The notes beneath the pieces are model-generated. The model saw nothing but the letters and a program-made list of their open reading frames with translations, was not told the DNA's origin and ran no database searches. The position numbers and the translations under genes are program-made. From Mimachlamys varia (Eukaryota; Mollusca; Bivalvia; Pectinida; Pectinidae), in NCBI GenBank assembly GCA_947623455.1, contig OX392532.1, positions 24,464,792 through 24,528,791 of the forward strand: a stretch of DNA of 64,000 bases. Direction: 5' to 3'. How positions within the stretch are numbered: position 1 is the first letter of the stretch; each line of letters opens with the position of its first letter. Below are positions 10,830 to 23,947 of the stretch, piece after piece.

Positions 10830-13095
10830 GCGGGGTATAACAAGGTACTTTATTGAAATTGTTGATAAACGACCATGGCCAATGCAATGCCACGCAAAAA
10901 CAGGTTGCAGCCCAAATTCGTAACGCTTTTTTTTCACTAAAGAGAATCACTCTTTCTTTATTCAACTGAACTATGTAACCTATTGTTCAATATTTAATAA
11001 TGATGTTCAGTAATGTCTGAAATTATGGATGTGAAATAAGGGGCTTACATACCACCATATCAAATTGAAAAGGTTCAATAGATTTTTGTAAGAATAAAGG
11101 ATCAACATCCAACATGATATGATGCAATTTTTTTAATTTATCCTCCAAATGTGTTCTGTATAAATATTAAATTTTAGTTGATAACGTTTCACTTAACTCG
11201 AACCTATTCCTGTTTAATATTAGAAACTTATCAGCAACGCTTGCCTGCTCATTGTTTTAATGTACAGTGCAGTGCAATATATATTCGTATACGTAATATT
11301 GTCACTATATATTTCATGCGTTTTGACTTCAATGACTTTCCGTGACTTTGTTTTCCCCTGGAATTTATTGAAATTCGACTCGCATGTAGAAAATTGATTG
11401 CTTATTCCTTCGATAAATTGTATATAATTTTCTGTTGCCGATATCATGAGATATTGCATGTATTTCAGCAATGGTATAACATAAAATAAGATTAAAGAAC
11501 AAAATAACCTCAAGCTATTTTTACTGTGCATATATTGGTTTATTGCGGGAAAACTAGACACGGGGAAAAGTATTGAAAATATATCGGATGAAAGAGCTAG
11601 CAACGTTTAACTGGTGTATGGAATTTCAAGAAAATCCATTGATAAACGATGTCATAAAAGGTCATTTAAAATCTGTTAAAATGCACGAAATATATAGCAA
11701 AATTATTACGTGTCCGAATATATATTACACTTAACTGCAGAATCATAAAGGTATACTTACGTTTCTGTTGAATAGCGTTATCTACTTTGTCAACTATGCA
11801 ATTGTGATAGACTCTTAAAGCTTAAAGTATCCGGGGGAGGTCTATGGGATATGGATGGGGGAGGGTAAATATTTGATAGCCCCCAAAAAAGTATCCGGGC
11901 GGTTAAGTATAAATATAGGGGGGATACATATTTAATAACCATCAAATAAGCACCCGGGGGGGGGGGGGGGGTAGGTGATATAGGGGGATGCATATATCAA
12001 AATATAGTTTTAGGTATAAGATACAATCCTTTTTAAACCCTGACGTTTTATCAATCTAATTTCCTCGGCAAGTTTCATCTGAAATATCCATGCTTAATAT
12101 CTGTCCTGAAGAAAGTATGATTAAAAATACTATTCGATGAATTGTTCTTCAGAAATCTTTGTTTTGATAATTATAATGAATTTTAACGTAATCCCAATGC
12201 TATGATTATGCTTCACACAACAGTAGAAGTACAAGCTTACAATAATGTAACAGCAGATAGGATATCATCATGATACGTGTCACACATTCTAGATTTTAGT
12301 AAAAGTTGAAATTATACGATATGATAATCAACCTTTTGAAAATAGAAATAACTAGAAATAAGTTAATGTTAAATAAGTTTTAAAAAATGCTTTTTAAAAA
12401 TTATTGAAGGAAAGATTGAAAATCCTTAAGGTGATTAAGAAAAAGAAAGACATCATCATTCAATATAGCTATCATTTATTTTTTGACATAGAGCGAAAAT
12501 ACTCGTACAGTCAAACATACACATGAACATCCATACTTCAACAGTTCAATTGCTAAACAGTGAATTATTCAGTTTTCAATGACATAAATAAATATGAATA
12601 AATAAATGCTGTTTCAATGTTGTATTACTGTAGACATACATACTTCAGAGGTAATGACATTATACTACCACCATTTGTTCAGACAAGTTTTGATGGTATG
12701 AAGGCATCTTCTCGATAAATTGAGGGAAATCCATTTCATGAGAAAATGAGAAAAATAACTGTAAAATATGTCGGAAGTATGTGAAATGACAAATGAAACA
12801 CATAGCATTATAGAAAGGTTATAACCATTGCAGATTGTTTTTCTTTTGTAGAATATAAATATTGGTATGTCAATTTTTGAAAAGCTGTTCAAAGAACTAG
12901 CAATAAAATGTTAGTCAGCTAAATAAGTATGTTTACAGTAACTATAACAGTGTGTTTTTTATGTATAAGAATATAAATCCGTTTCAGAAGAATTACATAT
13001 ATACAAAGTAGAACTAAATAATGAACCCAGATGTCTTCACAAAATGACAGTTAAATAACAATTGGTTTCTTAGAGCAACCATGAATAGATATTGA
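10830..13095. other. Intergenic with G-rich tracts
   Basis: No gene recognised. Between about 11820 and 11990 there are spaced GTATCCGGGGGAGG-type repeats and an uninterrupted run of about 17 G, a possible G-quadruplex. The rest is AT-rich. Confidence 0.5.
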
Positions 13096-14150
13096 TTAAA
13101 GGGGCATCCCGGGGAAGTCTACAATGAAGTTCTTGAATGTACATGCTGTCTGCACTACCAGATACATTTTCCTGTTATTTCAATATTCAAAGTCCACTCA
13201 AAATGTGTTTATTAGTCACTTGAAAAATTGCATTCTTCGGGAAAGCCCGATAAAAATAGCGCTGATCACGCGTCAATCAGGTGACAATTTTGTCGCAAGT
13301 CGACGAGGGGCCCAAAGTGAGGGGACGCGTAATGCATAGGTCCGATGATGAACCAGACACAAAATACGTGTATACATTTTTTTAATCATATTCAAATTGA
13401 TAATCAGACGTTAATTACACACGATATTCATATGAAGAAATGTATGTCGACATCTATGCATCATTTATCGACATCAGTACCTGACTGAAACAGATGCAAA
13501 TTGGTACATGATACAACCATGCATCGCCAGACTGCACTCTTACATTGTACGTTTAACAGTGCCATGTGGGTTTCCGACGATGACAACCATAGGGCAAACC
13601 TTAATTTCTGTAAAAAGTTATCTTCACGAATCCTCATTTAGAACCATTTCACAAAAGGTGTGCATGCATTTTAAAGTACAAAAATGAAATAAAATGATTC
13701 CGATTTTTTTTATACAACTCGATGTCTTGAAGATTTTTTTTTCAGACTATCTATATATTCATCTAAAATATATCCATCTTTCAGCGTCAACATACTTTAA
13801 CACTTACAATTATGTATCAGGGAAGTCCGTGCACTCATATGACGCATCACGCACTAAACATGTAAAACAAATGTATAATATATATACAAATTTGGAACTT
13901 GTCGAGAAGATAATTGTCCAATACTTAATCCATTTGTATATGTTATGATAGCTCCGTTTTCATTTTACTTTTTTTTTATGTAAATTTAAAGGTTCGTTAA
14001 CATTTTCAACACAACTGCAGACATGGGACATACATGTATATGATTTTTTTTTATAAATTAATGACTTCACTTAGATATCTATATATTGCATATATTTTTA
14101 TTCATATCAAATTCAATACCGGGGTCCAAACCCGATACTATTTGTACAAT
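13096..14150 (+). repeat. ~1-kb repeat, copy 1
   Basis: Begins TTAAAGGGGCATCCCG and aligns in patches with 20959-21935 to the end at AAATTCAATACCGGGGTC. Shared blocks include TGTCTGCACTAC, CACTTGAAAAATTGCA and TTTATCGACA. No conserved reading frame; it could be a non-autonomous element. Confidence 0.65.
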
Positions 14151-14925
14151 CCGTATTTTATAGATTAGGTATGACAAGCATTTTTTTATCCGCACAGGAT
14201 GACATAAATTTATTCATTTTGTCCAAATTGAATCTGTATGTAATTATATACATTAAACTCAATCGCACATATACCGGCGTTTTACAACGAAACCCCCTCC
14301 ACACCCCCCCCCCCCCCTACGGGTTTTCTTGTATGTGAAAAAGTCTTTCTCTTCAGCAATATAATTCAATTATGTCGTTTTACTGAAATATTATAAGGGG
14401 AATATTGCAAAACACGCTTTCAAGTTTTACACGCGCATTTCATGTAACAGAGGAATGAAAGAGTTATCCCTTGGGAGGCCCCAAAACCAAATCAAAACTG
14501 TGTCACTGGCTATCTAGAAGAAAACTGTAACATGCAAACAATTTGGCTGTTAGTTTCTCCCTTGAATACTTCCCATCCCTTATTATGCTTCCGTAATATA
14601 ATCCTTACGTTGAAGTTTGACCATACGGCCACTTTTCGCTTGGTAGTTACATGTAGGTCACGCGGATCGCCATTTTTTGTTTACCGATGTAGCTTGTTAT
14701 GCGCATGCGTTATCATATGTGACGAAAAAAAAAATTACATGTCCAAATCGTTGATCAACGAATAGTGATTCCCTTTTTTAATTATTAATTAAAGTTTTGG
14801 GGAACATATTTCAGCGTAAATCGCCCATTAATTTTCCACAAGATTATACGTTTAATTCATATATACAATACTTCTAAATAAGCATAAAAAAATATAGTTT
14901 TACCGTGATGCCTCTTTAATTTACC

Positions 14926-15090
14926 TGGCGGGTGTCTTCGATGAAGCAGAAGACGCCTACTCTTCCGGAACACCTGGTCTTATTCTCTTGTTTTTACGAG
15001 AGTCTCCATGTAAATATTTCCTTTTTTCTATCTTGCCTCTAGTTTAATCGATTATGGTTTTGTTGACGTTTTGGTATTCTCCGATTTTTT
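14926..15090 (+). repeat. ~400-bp dispersed repeat, copy 2 (partial)
   Basis: Plus-strand right-hand half of the family described at 3390-3790, from GTGTCTTCGATGAAGCAGAA through TTTAATCGATTATGGTTTTG to GGTATTCTCCGA. No coding capacity is conserved between copies. Confidence 0.75.
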
Positions 15091-15880
15091 GCACCAATAA
15101 AGATGAGATATGTTTTATTCAAAACAGATGATTTATTATTGCAATACATAAACCATATGCAAGCAATAATTATTCGATCAATTATCCTTTTAATCTTGTC
15201 CTTTATTGATCAGAATTGGTGGTAGAAAATCTCTATCGTTAATATTATTGATTCATAAATGTATAGTGATGTAATTACCTTATAATTCAACCATATCTCC
15301 AGCAGGAGAGTTTTCGTGTTTGCTGGATGCAGGGTAACGGTTCAAACAGAGATCTTCTTGTTTGGAATACTGCTGGTCCCAATCGGTTTGCTGGAAAGAG
15401 GAATCACCTTCAACGTTTCCATTAATGTTAGCATGTCTATCTTCTCCCTAAACATTGCTGTGGTCAGGACTGATGCTAGCATGGCGGCCTTGATTGGTTG
15501 TTGTAGTTGTACAGCAGATTGTGCAGAATATCCCTTAATGAACAGTTCCCCACAGTCGTCCTAGTCCTGGCTGTATTGATGCTGTCCCTTAAGGTAAAAC
15601 GAATGAGTTGGCGAATCTCTTTCAGTATACACCATGCATCCAGGATTCCTTGAAAGGGGCATTTCCATGGCACTGCACTTCACTAAAACATCACTGACTG
15701 TTTGCTTTGACATTTTCGTGAAAAATTGGCAAATAGCTATAGTCTGTGAAGGGTTCTGGTTACTTTCTTTCTTGGTTTTTCTTTCTTTCTTGTTAAGGTT
15801 CGAAATTACCGCTGTAGCCTTGGCCGTCTTGCTCTGTGAGTCTTTGTGGTTTTGCATTGCCGCAACTTTCTTGTTTTCTT

Positions 15881-16378
15881 CTATTTGATTGGGTTGGCTG
15901 TTCGCTTTACTGTTCTGTCTTGTGTTGTCTTCTTGACAGTCTGCACACCTGGAATCTTCTCATCTGTGTGGTTGGTTAGCACTGTTGGGCTGGCTGTTCT
16001 CTTTACTGTTCTGTCTTGTGTTGTCTTCTTGACTGTCTTCACACCTGGAGTCTTCTCATCTGTGTGGTTGGTTAACACTGTTGGGCTGGCTGTTCTCCCA
16101 TTCTTCACTGTTCTGTCTTGCGTTGTCTTCTTGACTGTCTTCACACCTTGAGTCTTCTTGTCAATATGGTTGATTGTGGGTGGATAATACTTTTTCAGTG
16201 ACTTGATGTTCTCTATAATTCTGTAAGGACCTGTCCATCTACTCATAATTTTGTCACCTTTCCTATTGATCCTCTTCTTGTTCTTGAAAAGCACGAGGTC
16301 ACCTACTTCCAACATGGCAGATCGATGTTTCTGGTCACACTGGGCAGTGGGCTTTCTGTGTACTCTGCGCATTCCCAA
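15881..16378 (-). pseudogene. Ty3/gypsy integrase carboxyl-terminal fragment with triplicated tail
   Basis: The minus-strand frame carries DQKHRSAMLEVGDLVLF and then RWTGPYRI, the GPY/F signature of gypsy-type retrotransposon integrase. A tail follows of about three 32-residue repeats containing GVKTVKKTTQDRTVK. The catalytic integrase core, reverse transcriptase and LTRs are not recognisable upstream. It is a 3' end of pol only, so inactive. Confidence 0.8.
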
Positions 16379-16949
16379 TCTGTATCTTTGCCTCTTTCCT
16401 TGATTTCGATAATTGTAAAAATGAAGTTGTTCTGTCCTATGATTGTTACATTGACCGATTTGAATTTTTAGTTGAAGTACTCAGAGAATAATTTAAAAGC
16501 GTGGATAATATGATACGTTCTGATGTATCAAACATATAGGTGCTTGTCATTTGTATTACTAGTAACTGATGGAAATACTTATAAGAACTTTCTGTGGCCA
16601 ACATCTTCTCTTTGGATCACTCTGATGAAAATTAATAATTTACTGGTAGCTCTCAGCATCCATATTGAGTGTTTACACTCAAAGTCAGGAATGATGATAG
16701 AAAATATTTTGGCAGTTCCTACACCCGATATCTTCTGTCTGTACATGTTTACAAAGTATAAAAGGCTTAGTTTGACTTTGAAATAAATGAGTAGGTGTTA
16801 ACATGTATACTTTTAAATAGTCAAACAGACTATACTCAGGTTTGTCCAGGTTAATACAGGTGATGTTGTTTTAAAATGTAGGCTGAGTGGGAATGAACCG
16901 CAGTACCCCTGGGTCTGCCCAGATATAGCTAAAACTACACCATGTCACC

Positions 16950-18505
16950 TACACAGCACCATAGATAATATCTTTATTTTAAATGGAGTTATCTCCCATC
17001 TTTTTCATTTAGAAATAAAGTCTACATTGTGCTTTTATTGATTTCTCAAAAGCCTTCGATTATGTGTTTTTTTTAAAGGGACAATCTGTGCCTAAAACTA
17101 ATCAAAGTTGGCGTTAGGGGTAAAATGCTTGATATAATTAAATCTGTGTATACTTCTGTCAAATCAAGTGTTAAAGTAAATAATTAAATTTCAGAAAGTT
17201 TCCAGTGCATTACCGGAGTTCGTCAAGGTGAAAGTTTGTCGCCTTTTTTGTTTGCTATGTATATAAATGATTTAGAAAATGAATTTATATTGAATGGTGT
17301 TGATGGTATAACAATTGAATACGCGGATGATATCACAATATTTGCCGAATCTGCTGAACAGCTACAGCAAGGATAGACATTTTGAAAGTGTATTGTAACA
17401 CATGGAAATTAAAATTGAATGTAGATAAAACTAAGGTTAGGATATTCAGAAAAGGCGGAAGATTTGGCAAGTGATGTTAGGTTCTATTATGACGGTAGTG
17501 AAATCGAGATAGTAAATAAATGTTCGTTTTTGGGAATTGTTTTTACCTCAGGGGGTTCCTTTTATGAGGCTCAGAAAAACCCGTGCCGGTCAAGCTACTA
17601 AATCTATATTCAAAATGGTTGTTGCCCAAACATATATGTGATTTATTTGACAAGTTGGTAATGCCCGTGCTCTGCTACGGTAGCGAGGTATGGAGTTTTC
17701 ATTCGGCTGAGGAAATTGAACGTGTTCACCTCAAATTTTGTAAAAGGTTATTGTACATTCTTGTATGTAAAGTCTACTACATAAAATAACTTTGTTTATG
17801 GCGAACTAGGTCGTTTTCCATTAAAAATAGCACGATATTGTAGAATAATAAAATATAGGCTAGGATAGTATGCGATTCACCTAATGATCTTGTTAGATCG
17901 GTTTATAACATATTGTATCAAGACACTGAACAGTTTTCTAAAAGAATTTGGGCTAGTGCGGTGAAAGAACTTCTTTTTACCAATGGATTTGGTTATGTCT
18001 GGTATATGCAGTCTGTAGGTCGAATTGAAGCATTTATGCATATATTCAAAATAAGAATTAAAGATATTTGTGTTCAAAATTAGAAAAGGGATTTATCTGG
18101 TTCTACAAGAGCAAGATTTTATATTAATCTTTCTAATAATTTCGAATATAAATTATATCTCGACCTTGTCAACATAAAAAAGTTTCGTAAAGCCTTAACA
18201 AAATTTAGAGTCTCTTCGCATCGTATAAGTGTTGAGGCAGGTCGTTGGCACAGACCGAATCCTATTCCATACGAGAATCGAACATGTAAATGTTGTGGGG
18301 TCTTAGAGGACGAGTATCATTTCCTTATGGAGTGTACTTTATATTCTATTATAAGACATATATACTTTATTAGGAGGTACTATTATCACCCAAATAAACC
18401 AAAGTTTCTTGAATTAATATCGTCTACAAACAGGTGTATGCTAAGAAATATTGCTGCTTTCATTTATAAAGCGAATGAAATAAGAAATGATTATTTGTTC
18501 AAATA
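16950..18505 (+). pseudogene. LINE remnant: RT and carboxyl-terminal domain
   Basis: Frameshifted plus-strand pieces follow the order of a non-LTR retrotransposon ORF2. They are STIDNIFILNGVISH (about 16955), then GVRQGESLSPFLFAMYINDL and EYADDITIFAESAEQL (about 17215-17365), then PVLCYGSEVWSFHSAEEIER (about 17665). The carboxyl-terminal domain (about 17930-18505) has a CKCC...H...C zinc-knuckle-like motif (CKCCGVLEDEYHFLMEC) and ends at a TAA at 18503. At least five frame breaks; inactive. The exact clade is unresolved. Confidence 0.85.
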
Positions 18506-18880
18506 AGAGTTACGTCCGCCCTGATGTCGGATAATTAGCACTGAAATTCATAATGTCACTGTTTTGCTGTATATATTTGTGAAATGTATTGCATTGTAGA
18601 ATATACCACTACCAAAGATCCATGTATATGTAATGTATCCATGGCACAAAGACGCGTGTGTCTATTGCTGAATAAAGAATATATACATATTGTAAGTGAC
18701 AAGTGGATGAAGGTGACACAACTCTTTGGCTATAGAAAAACAAATGAATATTCCTTGCAAATATTCTACTTGTAGGTACCAAATAAATGTTAAGACTAAA
18801 TAATAAATATTAAAATGCATTTACTATCATAGAGTAATAATTAATTGTCTTGTTTGGTTGATGAGCCGAATATTTATTGA

Positions 18881-20506
18881 ATTAAGCTATATATATATAT
18901 GCTCATCCCTTTTTAATCTGGCTTTCTCCCTTTTTCCCCGAATCATATGTTATGAATGACATAAACATTTCAAATAATATCCTGGACATAATATTAATGA
19001 TTTTATCAGAATTTGTCAATTGAAAGCAAATATATTTAATATAATACATAATATACACATTTTCGTAGTACACGATTTGCAATGATACGGAACAAGTTTA
19101 ATTTTACTTCTAAATTCATAAATTAAAGGGGTTTTATGTATCTGACCCTTCTGCTTCTATATTAGTTTAGAAATTTTGGATTCCCACCTTTTGGCCCCTA
19201 GCATCATTGAAGAGTCCTAGGAGGGCGAAACAGCTTTATGGTGCAGTTTAATTCATTTTTTCGGTATACTGTATCTATTACTTTATATAAAAGGTGCAGC
19301 ATGTGTGTGTTATGTCATCTTCAATGAAGGACATCATAATGAGCTTCACTTCAACCCATCATAATTTAAGGATGTACTCTTGTGAGGTTTCAGTCACGTT
19401 AAAGTCTCGTTTATGTCTCATTTAAAGATTTTTTTGTTATATTGAAGAAAGAATGATCAATTTTAATAGCATATATGCATCTGAAAATTGTGTCAAAAAT
19501 ATAAGTCTCTGATGCTTGTAGAAATTTTTTTATGTGAATTTTAAAAAATTACCAATTTGGCAGCCATTTTGAATATGCGTATTTCTGTCCATTTTCTGCA
19601 CTTCAAGAATGGTCAAAATTTCACCATTTTGATGCTAGATCGATCTCTTAAAAACACCAGTGTTTAGCCATTTTTAATGATTGCAAGTTAATTTTTGCTG
19701 TACAAGTTTATAATGTTCAATTTTATAGATATATTATGCTACAAATTGTAGTTTTGAACCCGAAACTGTGAACAATAACACAAATAATGAAGGGACAACA
19801 AAATAACCACACTAACCCCCAATTTTTATGATGATTTTAGAAAGAGAAACCCATTTTCTTTTCATCCGCAAAATATTGAAAAAAGTTTGATATCGGAACG
19901 TTTTTTATTAAGCGTTAAATCTGCAAAAAATGGTGAAAAAATGAGGATTTTCTCATTAAAAAATAAGGGGTAGGGGTTACTCAAATTGCTTTCCTGAGTA
20001 AAAATATTAAGTTAGAGAAATTTTACTTGCATAACTTAAAAGACAACAATATTTTTGTCATTTCTGCAAACATTCATACATTTCGAATTACAAATTCGGA
20101 AGATATTGTATGAAGATATCCCACAATCGGTCAAAACTACAAAATTGACTTAAAATTCCTTATTAAGTCATATTGGTATCTTTGACCGATCATAGCATAA
20201 AAACGAGCACACTGACATATCATTATCTTTGCATTTTCTGGCATGCCTTGCACTCCCTTATCCAAAAATGTATATGAGAAAAAAAGTTTGATACAGGAAA
20301 ATTTTGACTTCTCAAAGGTGTACATCCTTAATGGTAGTTATAATTACCAGTTATATATTTGCTTTCAGTTGACAAATTCTGATAAAATCATTAATATTAT
20401 GTCCAGAATATGAATTGAAATGTTTATATCATTCATAACATATGATTCGGGTTGGGGGGGGGGCAAAATTAAAAAGGGATGAGCATATATACATATATAC
20501 CTTAAT
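18881..20506. mobile_element. Element bounded by 156-bp inverted repeats
   Basis: Arms at 18881-19036 and 20351-20506 are reverse complements over about 150 bp; shared text includes ATGCTCATCCCTTTTTAAT and AATCATATGTTATGAATGA. Between them is a second nested inverted pair, TTAAGGATGTACTC (about 19368) and GGTGTACATCCTTAA (about 20320), as well as a repeat shared with 44490-44660. No coding frame is present, so it appears to be nested non-autonomous DNA transposons. Confidence 0.7.
19131..19335 (+). repeat. Repeat shared with 44490-44660, containing a hammerhead-like core
   Basis: Begins TCTGACCCTTCTGCTTCTA and contains TTTTGGCCCCTAGCATCA. At 19207-19231 it has TTGAAGA, then a 4-bp stem GTCC/GGGC with a 5-nt loop, then GAAAC. 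That is the order of hammerhead core elements (CUGANGA, stem II, GAAA), with one core change (C to T). Confidence 0.5.
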
Positions 20507-20958
20507 TTCCCTCTGCAGAGAAATTTAATAGTGTTATTTAATGTTTCAGATAGACAAATTCGTATGTGGGTGGTGATTACCATGAAAGAGGATAAGTGAA
20601 TAAAAGAGGAATTATCTAAATTAAATTGCTTATATATATGGCCAAGGCTGGCATGCTGGTTATACCCACCAAATGATCTCGTGTATAAATTACATTGTAA
20701 GTTGTTACGTTAAAATAGATGCCTTAAATACATGCATTTCATATAATTCATTTTGTAATATGTGCAGACTTTAAAGCACATGCGTGGCTATTACAGAATG
20801 GAAAACCTGCACAGAAATATTACATTGTATATGCCTTCTGTTGCAGAAACACGGGTATTTACCTGAACATAAAACGATCCCAACACCCCCTAGGTGTGAC
20901 CCTCACTTACATGTATAATTATCTCCTGTTATGTAACACTGCTGAACCAGGTGTGTAA

Positions 20959-21935
20959 TTAAAGGGGCATCCCGCGAAAGCCTAACTACCTGTTCTTGAA
21001 TATACATGCCGTCTGCACTACTTATTAAATTTTTCTGCTATTCCAATATTCAAATTCCGCTCAAAATTTCTATATTGACCACTTGAAAAATTGCAGCCCT
21101 GATAAAAAAAAGCGGTGATGACGCAATGTGACAGGTTTGTTTGCAAGTCGCATGACCGATTTGACAAAGGGGCCATAAGGGAGGGGACACGTTATGTATA
21201 CGGCTGATGAAACAGAGACAAATTCCGCGTATAAACTTAATGCACCACATTCACATTATAATGATCAGGCATCAATTGCACACCAACCGATATTCAAATG
21301 AAGACATATTTGTCGGTATCTCGGCAGCATTTATCGACACCAGGAATTATCTATATTATATTTACTTGACCGAGACCAGTACACATGGGTACGGAATACG
21401 GCCAAGGTACAAACCTTAATTCATGTAAAAGGTAATATTCATGAATCCAACTTTTCAGATGATGTCATAAAAGGTATGTATGCATTGAAAAGTACAAAAA
21501 CAAAATGACATCAAATGTTTGCGATTTTTTTACAGCTCAATGTCTTGGGGATTTGTTTCAGAATATTCATCAATACATTCATGTTCATTTAAAATCTATC
21601 CAACTTTCAGCGTCTTCATACGTTAACAATTATCACGGAATGTGAATACTTAAGTCCATGCACTCATATTACGCACCGCACACTAAACATTAATACATGT
21701 ACATTTTGTATATCAGATTTGGAACTGTGGAAATACGTATAACTACCCGTTATGAATATGTTATGATAATTCCGTTTTCTGTTTACATCTTTTTTTATCG
21801 TCTTTAAAGGGACGTTGACATTTTCTACAAAACTGCAGGCAAGGGACACACATATTGTACATGTTTTTCCCCGTTATATATAAATATTTTCGTATCAAAT
21901 TCAATACCGAGGTCGCAAACCAATGATATGTGGAC
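20959..21935 (+). repeat. ~1-kb repeat, copy 2
   Basis: Diverged second copy of 13096-14150, in the same orientation, ending at AAATTCAATACCGAGGTC. Confidence 0.65.
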
Positions 21936-22910
21936 CTTCACTAAAATAAACAGTAAAGTATACCTGTGTGAACCATCTCACAAAGTCTCGTCTTCCTATT
22001 TCATTGGTAGTAGGCTAGGTCAAATCCACCAAGCCAGACTTCGAATGGAGAACTTATTAGCTGTTGAGTTAATTTAATACAGTGTAAATCTGAGCAACTG
22101 TCTCTACTCCCTTATAATTTCCTCTCTTTCCCTCCTCGTTCCCCTTTTTATACCCTTCCATCACTCATTTTCCTTTTATACTAAACGTACCGTTAAATTT
22201 TGTTCTCTTTCTCAATATTATAATGTAATGTACTGTAGTCCTCAAGTTTCAAACCTTATTCTTTCACTGGGAAGGATTATAATAAGCAGGTCTAGATCTA
22301 GAGACGATGGCTTTATACGTCTCTGATATAAGTTGCAAAACTTGTTTCCAAATTCAATTTTAAAAAATTGTGAAATTGTGTATTTGCTCTTCATAATGTA
22401 TAGAATGGAAAAGAAATAAAGTTTAAAATAATCACAAGTTTACGGATAGAAAATATATAGCCAGGTGGCATTTTCTTTTTAAACTTATGGAGGTGTGGTC
22501 AATATACCCATAGTTTTGTATGGTATCGGCATGATTAAGACAAAAAATACAGCACGTGACAATATTCGCTCTTTCCAGGCCATACCTGCGTCATATTATT
22601 TTCATATTCGCCCTTTACTCTCAGGTCTTACACGTACAGTAAGATGCAGATCAAATCATTATTGCATGGTATTTTAACAAATATGAAAAACGTGTGTCAA
22701 TGTCTTTGTTGTAATTATATAGCCTAATTGTCCGCCTTCAACAAGCTTAAGATTAAGAAAAGTACAAACACACGGAAGTCCAGCATTTTTTTATCCTTAT
22801 TAAATTTTCTCGTTGTTCCATTTAGGCCATATTCATTTAGTTTTAGTCTAGTTGAAACAAACCCTTGTCCGTATGTTAACAGTAACCTATATATATCGGA
22901 TTATATACAG
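21936..22910. other. Intergenic, nothing recognised
   Basis: Only short frames without support, including 22728-22970, whose last part overlaps the LINE fragment in another frame. Confidence 0.5.
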
Positions 22911-23676
22911 GTTGGCTTCCACTTGAGGAAAGAAGAAAACAGCATAAGCTTATACTTTTTCACAAAATAGTTCATGGTCTAGCGCCCCAATATCTACAAA
23001 ATATCCTTCCCCAACGTAATCGTGACTTCCACAATCATGATACTCGCATGGGAAACAATTTTCGTACACCAACATGCCAAACGACTTTTTTCATTAAATC
23101 CTTCTTGCCATCAGTTATCAGTATATGGAACTCCTTGCCAGACTGTGTTAAAAATAATCCTTCTAATTTTAAACTGAAATCATATCTACGTACGCTTACT
23201 CACTAAGTTCCAATATACTACTTTGCTGGTAGAGGAATGGTACAGTCTTTCATCATTAACTCCAAACGGTTTAACTAAGGTTTCTCTTTCACTCATCCTT
23301 AATCTATTCTATGCCTAATATTTTCTATTGTCATTGGCACGGGCAACCCAAATCAATCCCACATCTTCCTCATCCATTAACCCTTCTCAACCCCTCCCCA
23401 CCTAACCCTTCCCCTCCCCATCACTCACTCATACCCAACCTCATCCCCATCTTATATTCCATTCATACTCAATATAACCTCCCAATTTTCAATTAAATAT
23501 TTTCCACAATTATGCCATCATGTCCAATTAATGTTTAGATATAATCATTTTCTAATGGAAACGGATTAATATAAATTTTTTTTAAACTTGTTTCCGGATC
23601 CTATTCCTGCATATTCTTTGTCTAATAATATAATGTTGTTTATATACTGTTGGAATGAAATAAAGTTTATATTAAC
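22911..23676 (+). pseudogene. LINE 3' end remnant
   Basis: An uninterrupted plus-strand frame from 22911 to a TAA at 23204 encodes GWLPLEERRKQHKLILFHKI, RTPTCQTTFFIKSF and SIWNSLPDCV, the familiar carboxyl end of animal LINE reverse-transcriptase ORFs. An AT-rich 3' UTR with AATAAAGT near 23660 follows. No upstream RT core is present, so this is a 5'-truncated insertion. Confidence 0.8.
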
Positions 23677-23893
23677 AGTAACTTAGTCAAATTCCGAGAA
23701 TATTTTTTCGGAGAATTCCGGATTTCCGTTTCTAAATTTATTCAAACTAGTCATATACTTCCGGTGCACTTTTCCTGTCAATATGCTTCTGTGTGTTTGT
23801 GTGGATACAACAACAAACATTTCCCAATGATTGGGCTATTTGCAGAGTCGTCTGCTCATACAATGTCTTAGAAGGACACATACGACCGACAGG

Positions 23894-23947
23894 ATGAGTG
23901 GAAGGGTCGGAGATCTCAGCGATTCACAAGCATTGGCCCTACAAACA
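23894..23947 (+). CDS. SEC14L2: Gene A first coding exon
   Basis: This short exon encodes 18 residues, MSGRVGDLS then DSQALALQT, and ends at a GTAAGA donor in phase 0, which joins exactly to FRENV in exon 2 after a 2.27-kb intron. It was chosen as the start because it matches the usual amino terminus of SEC14L proteins and no other ATG exon upstream fits frame and homology. A short upstream reading frame (ATG TCT TAG) lies just 5' of it. The LINE remnant at 22911-23676 ends only about 215 bp upstream, so the promoter lies close to or inside transposon-derived DNA. Confidence 0.88.
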
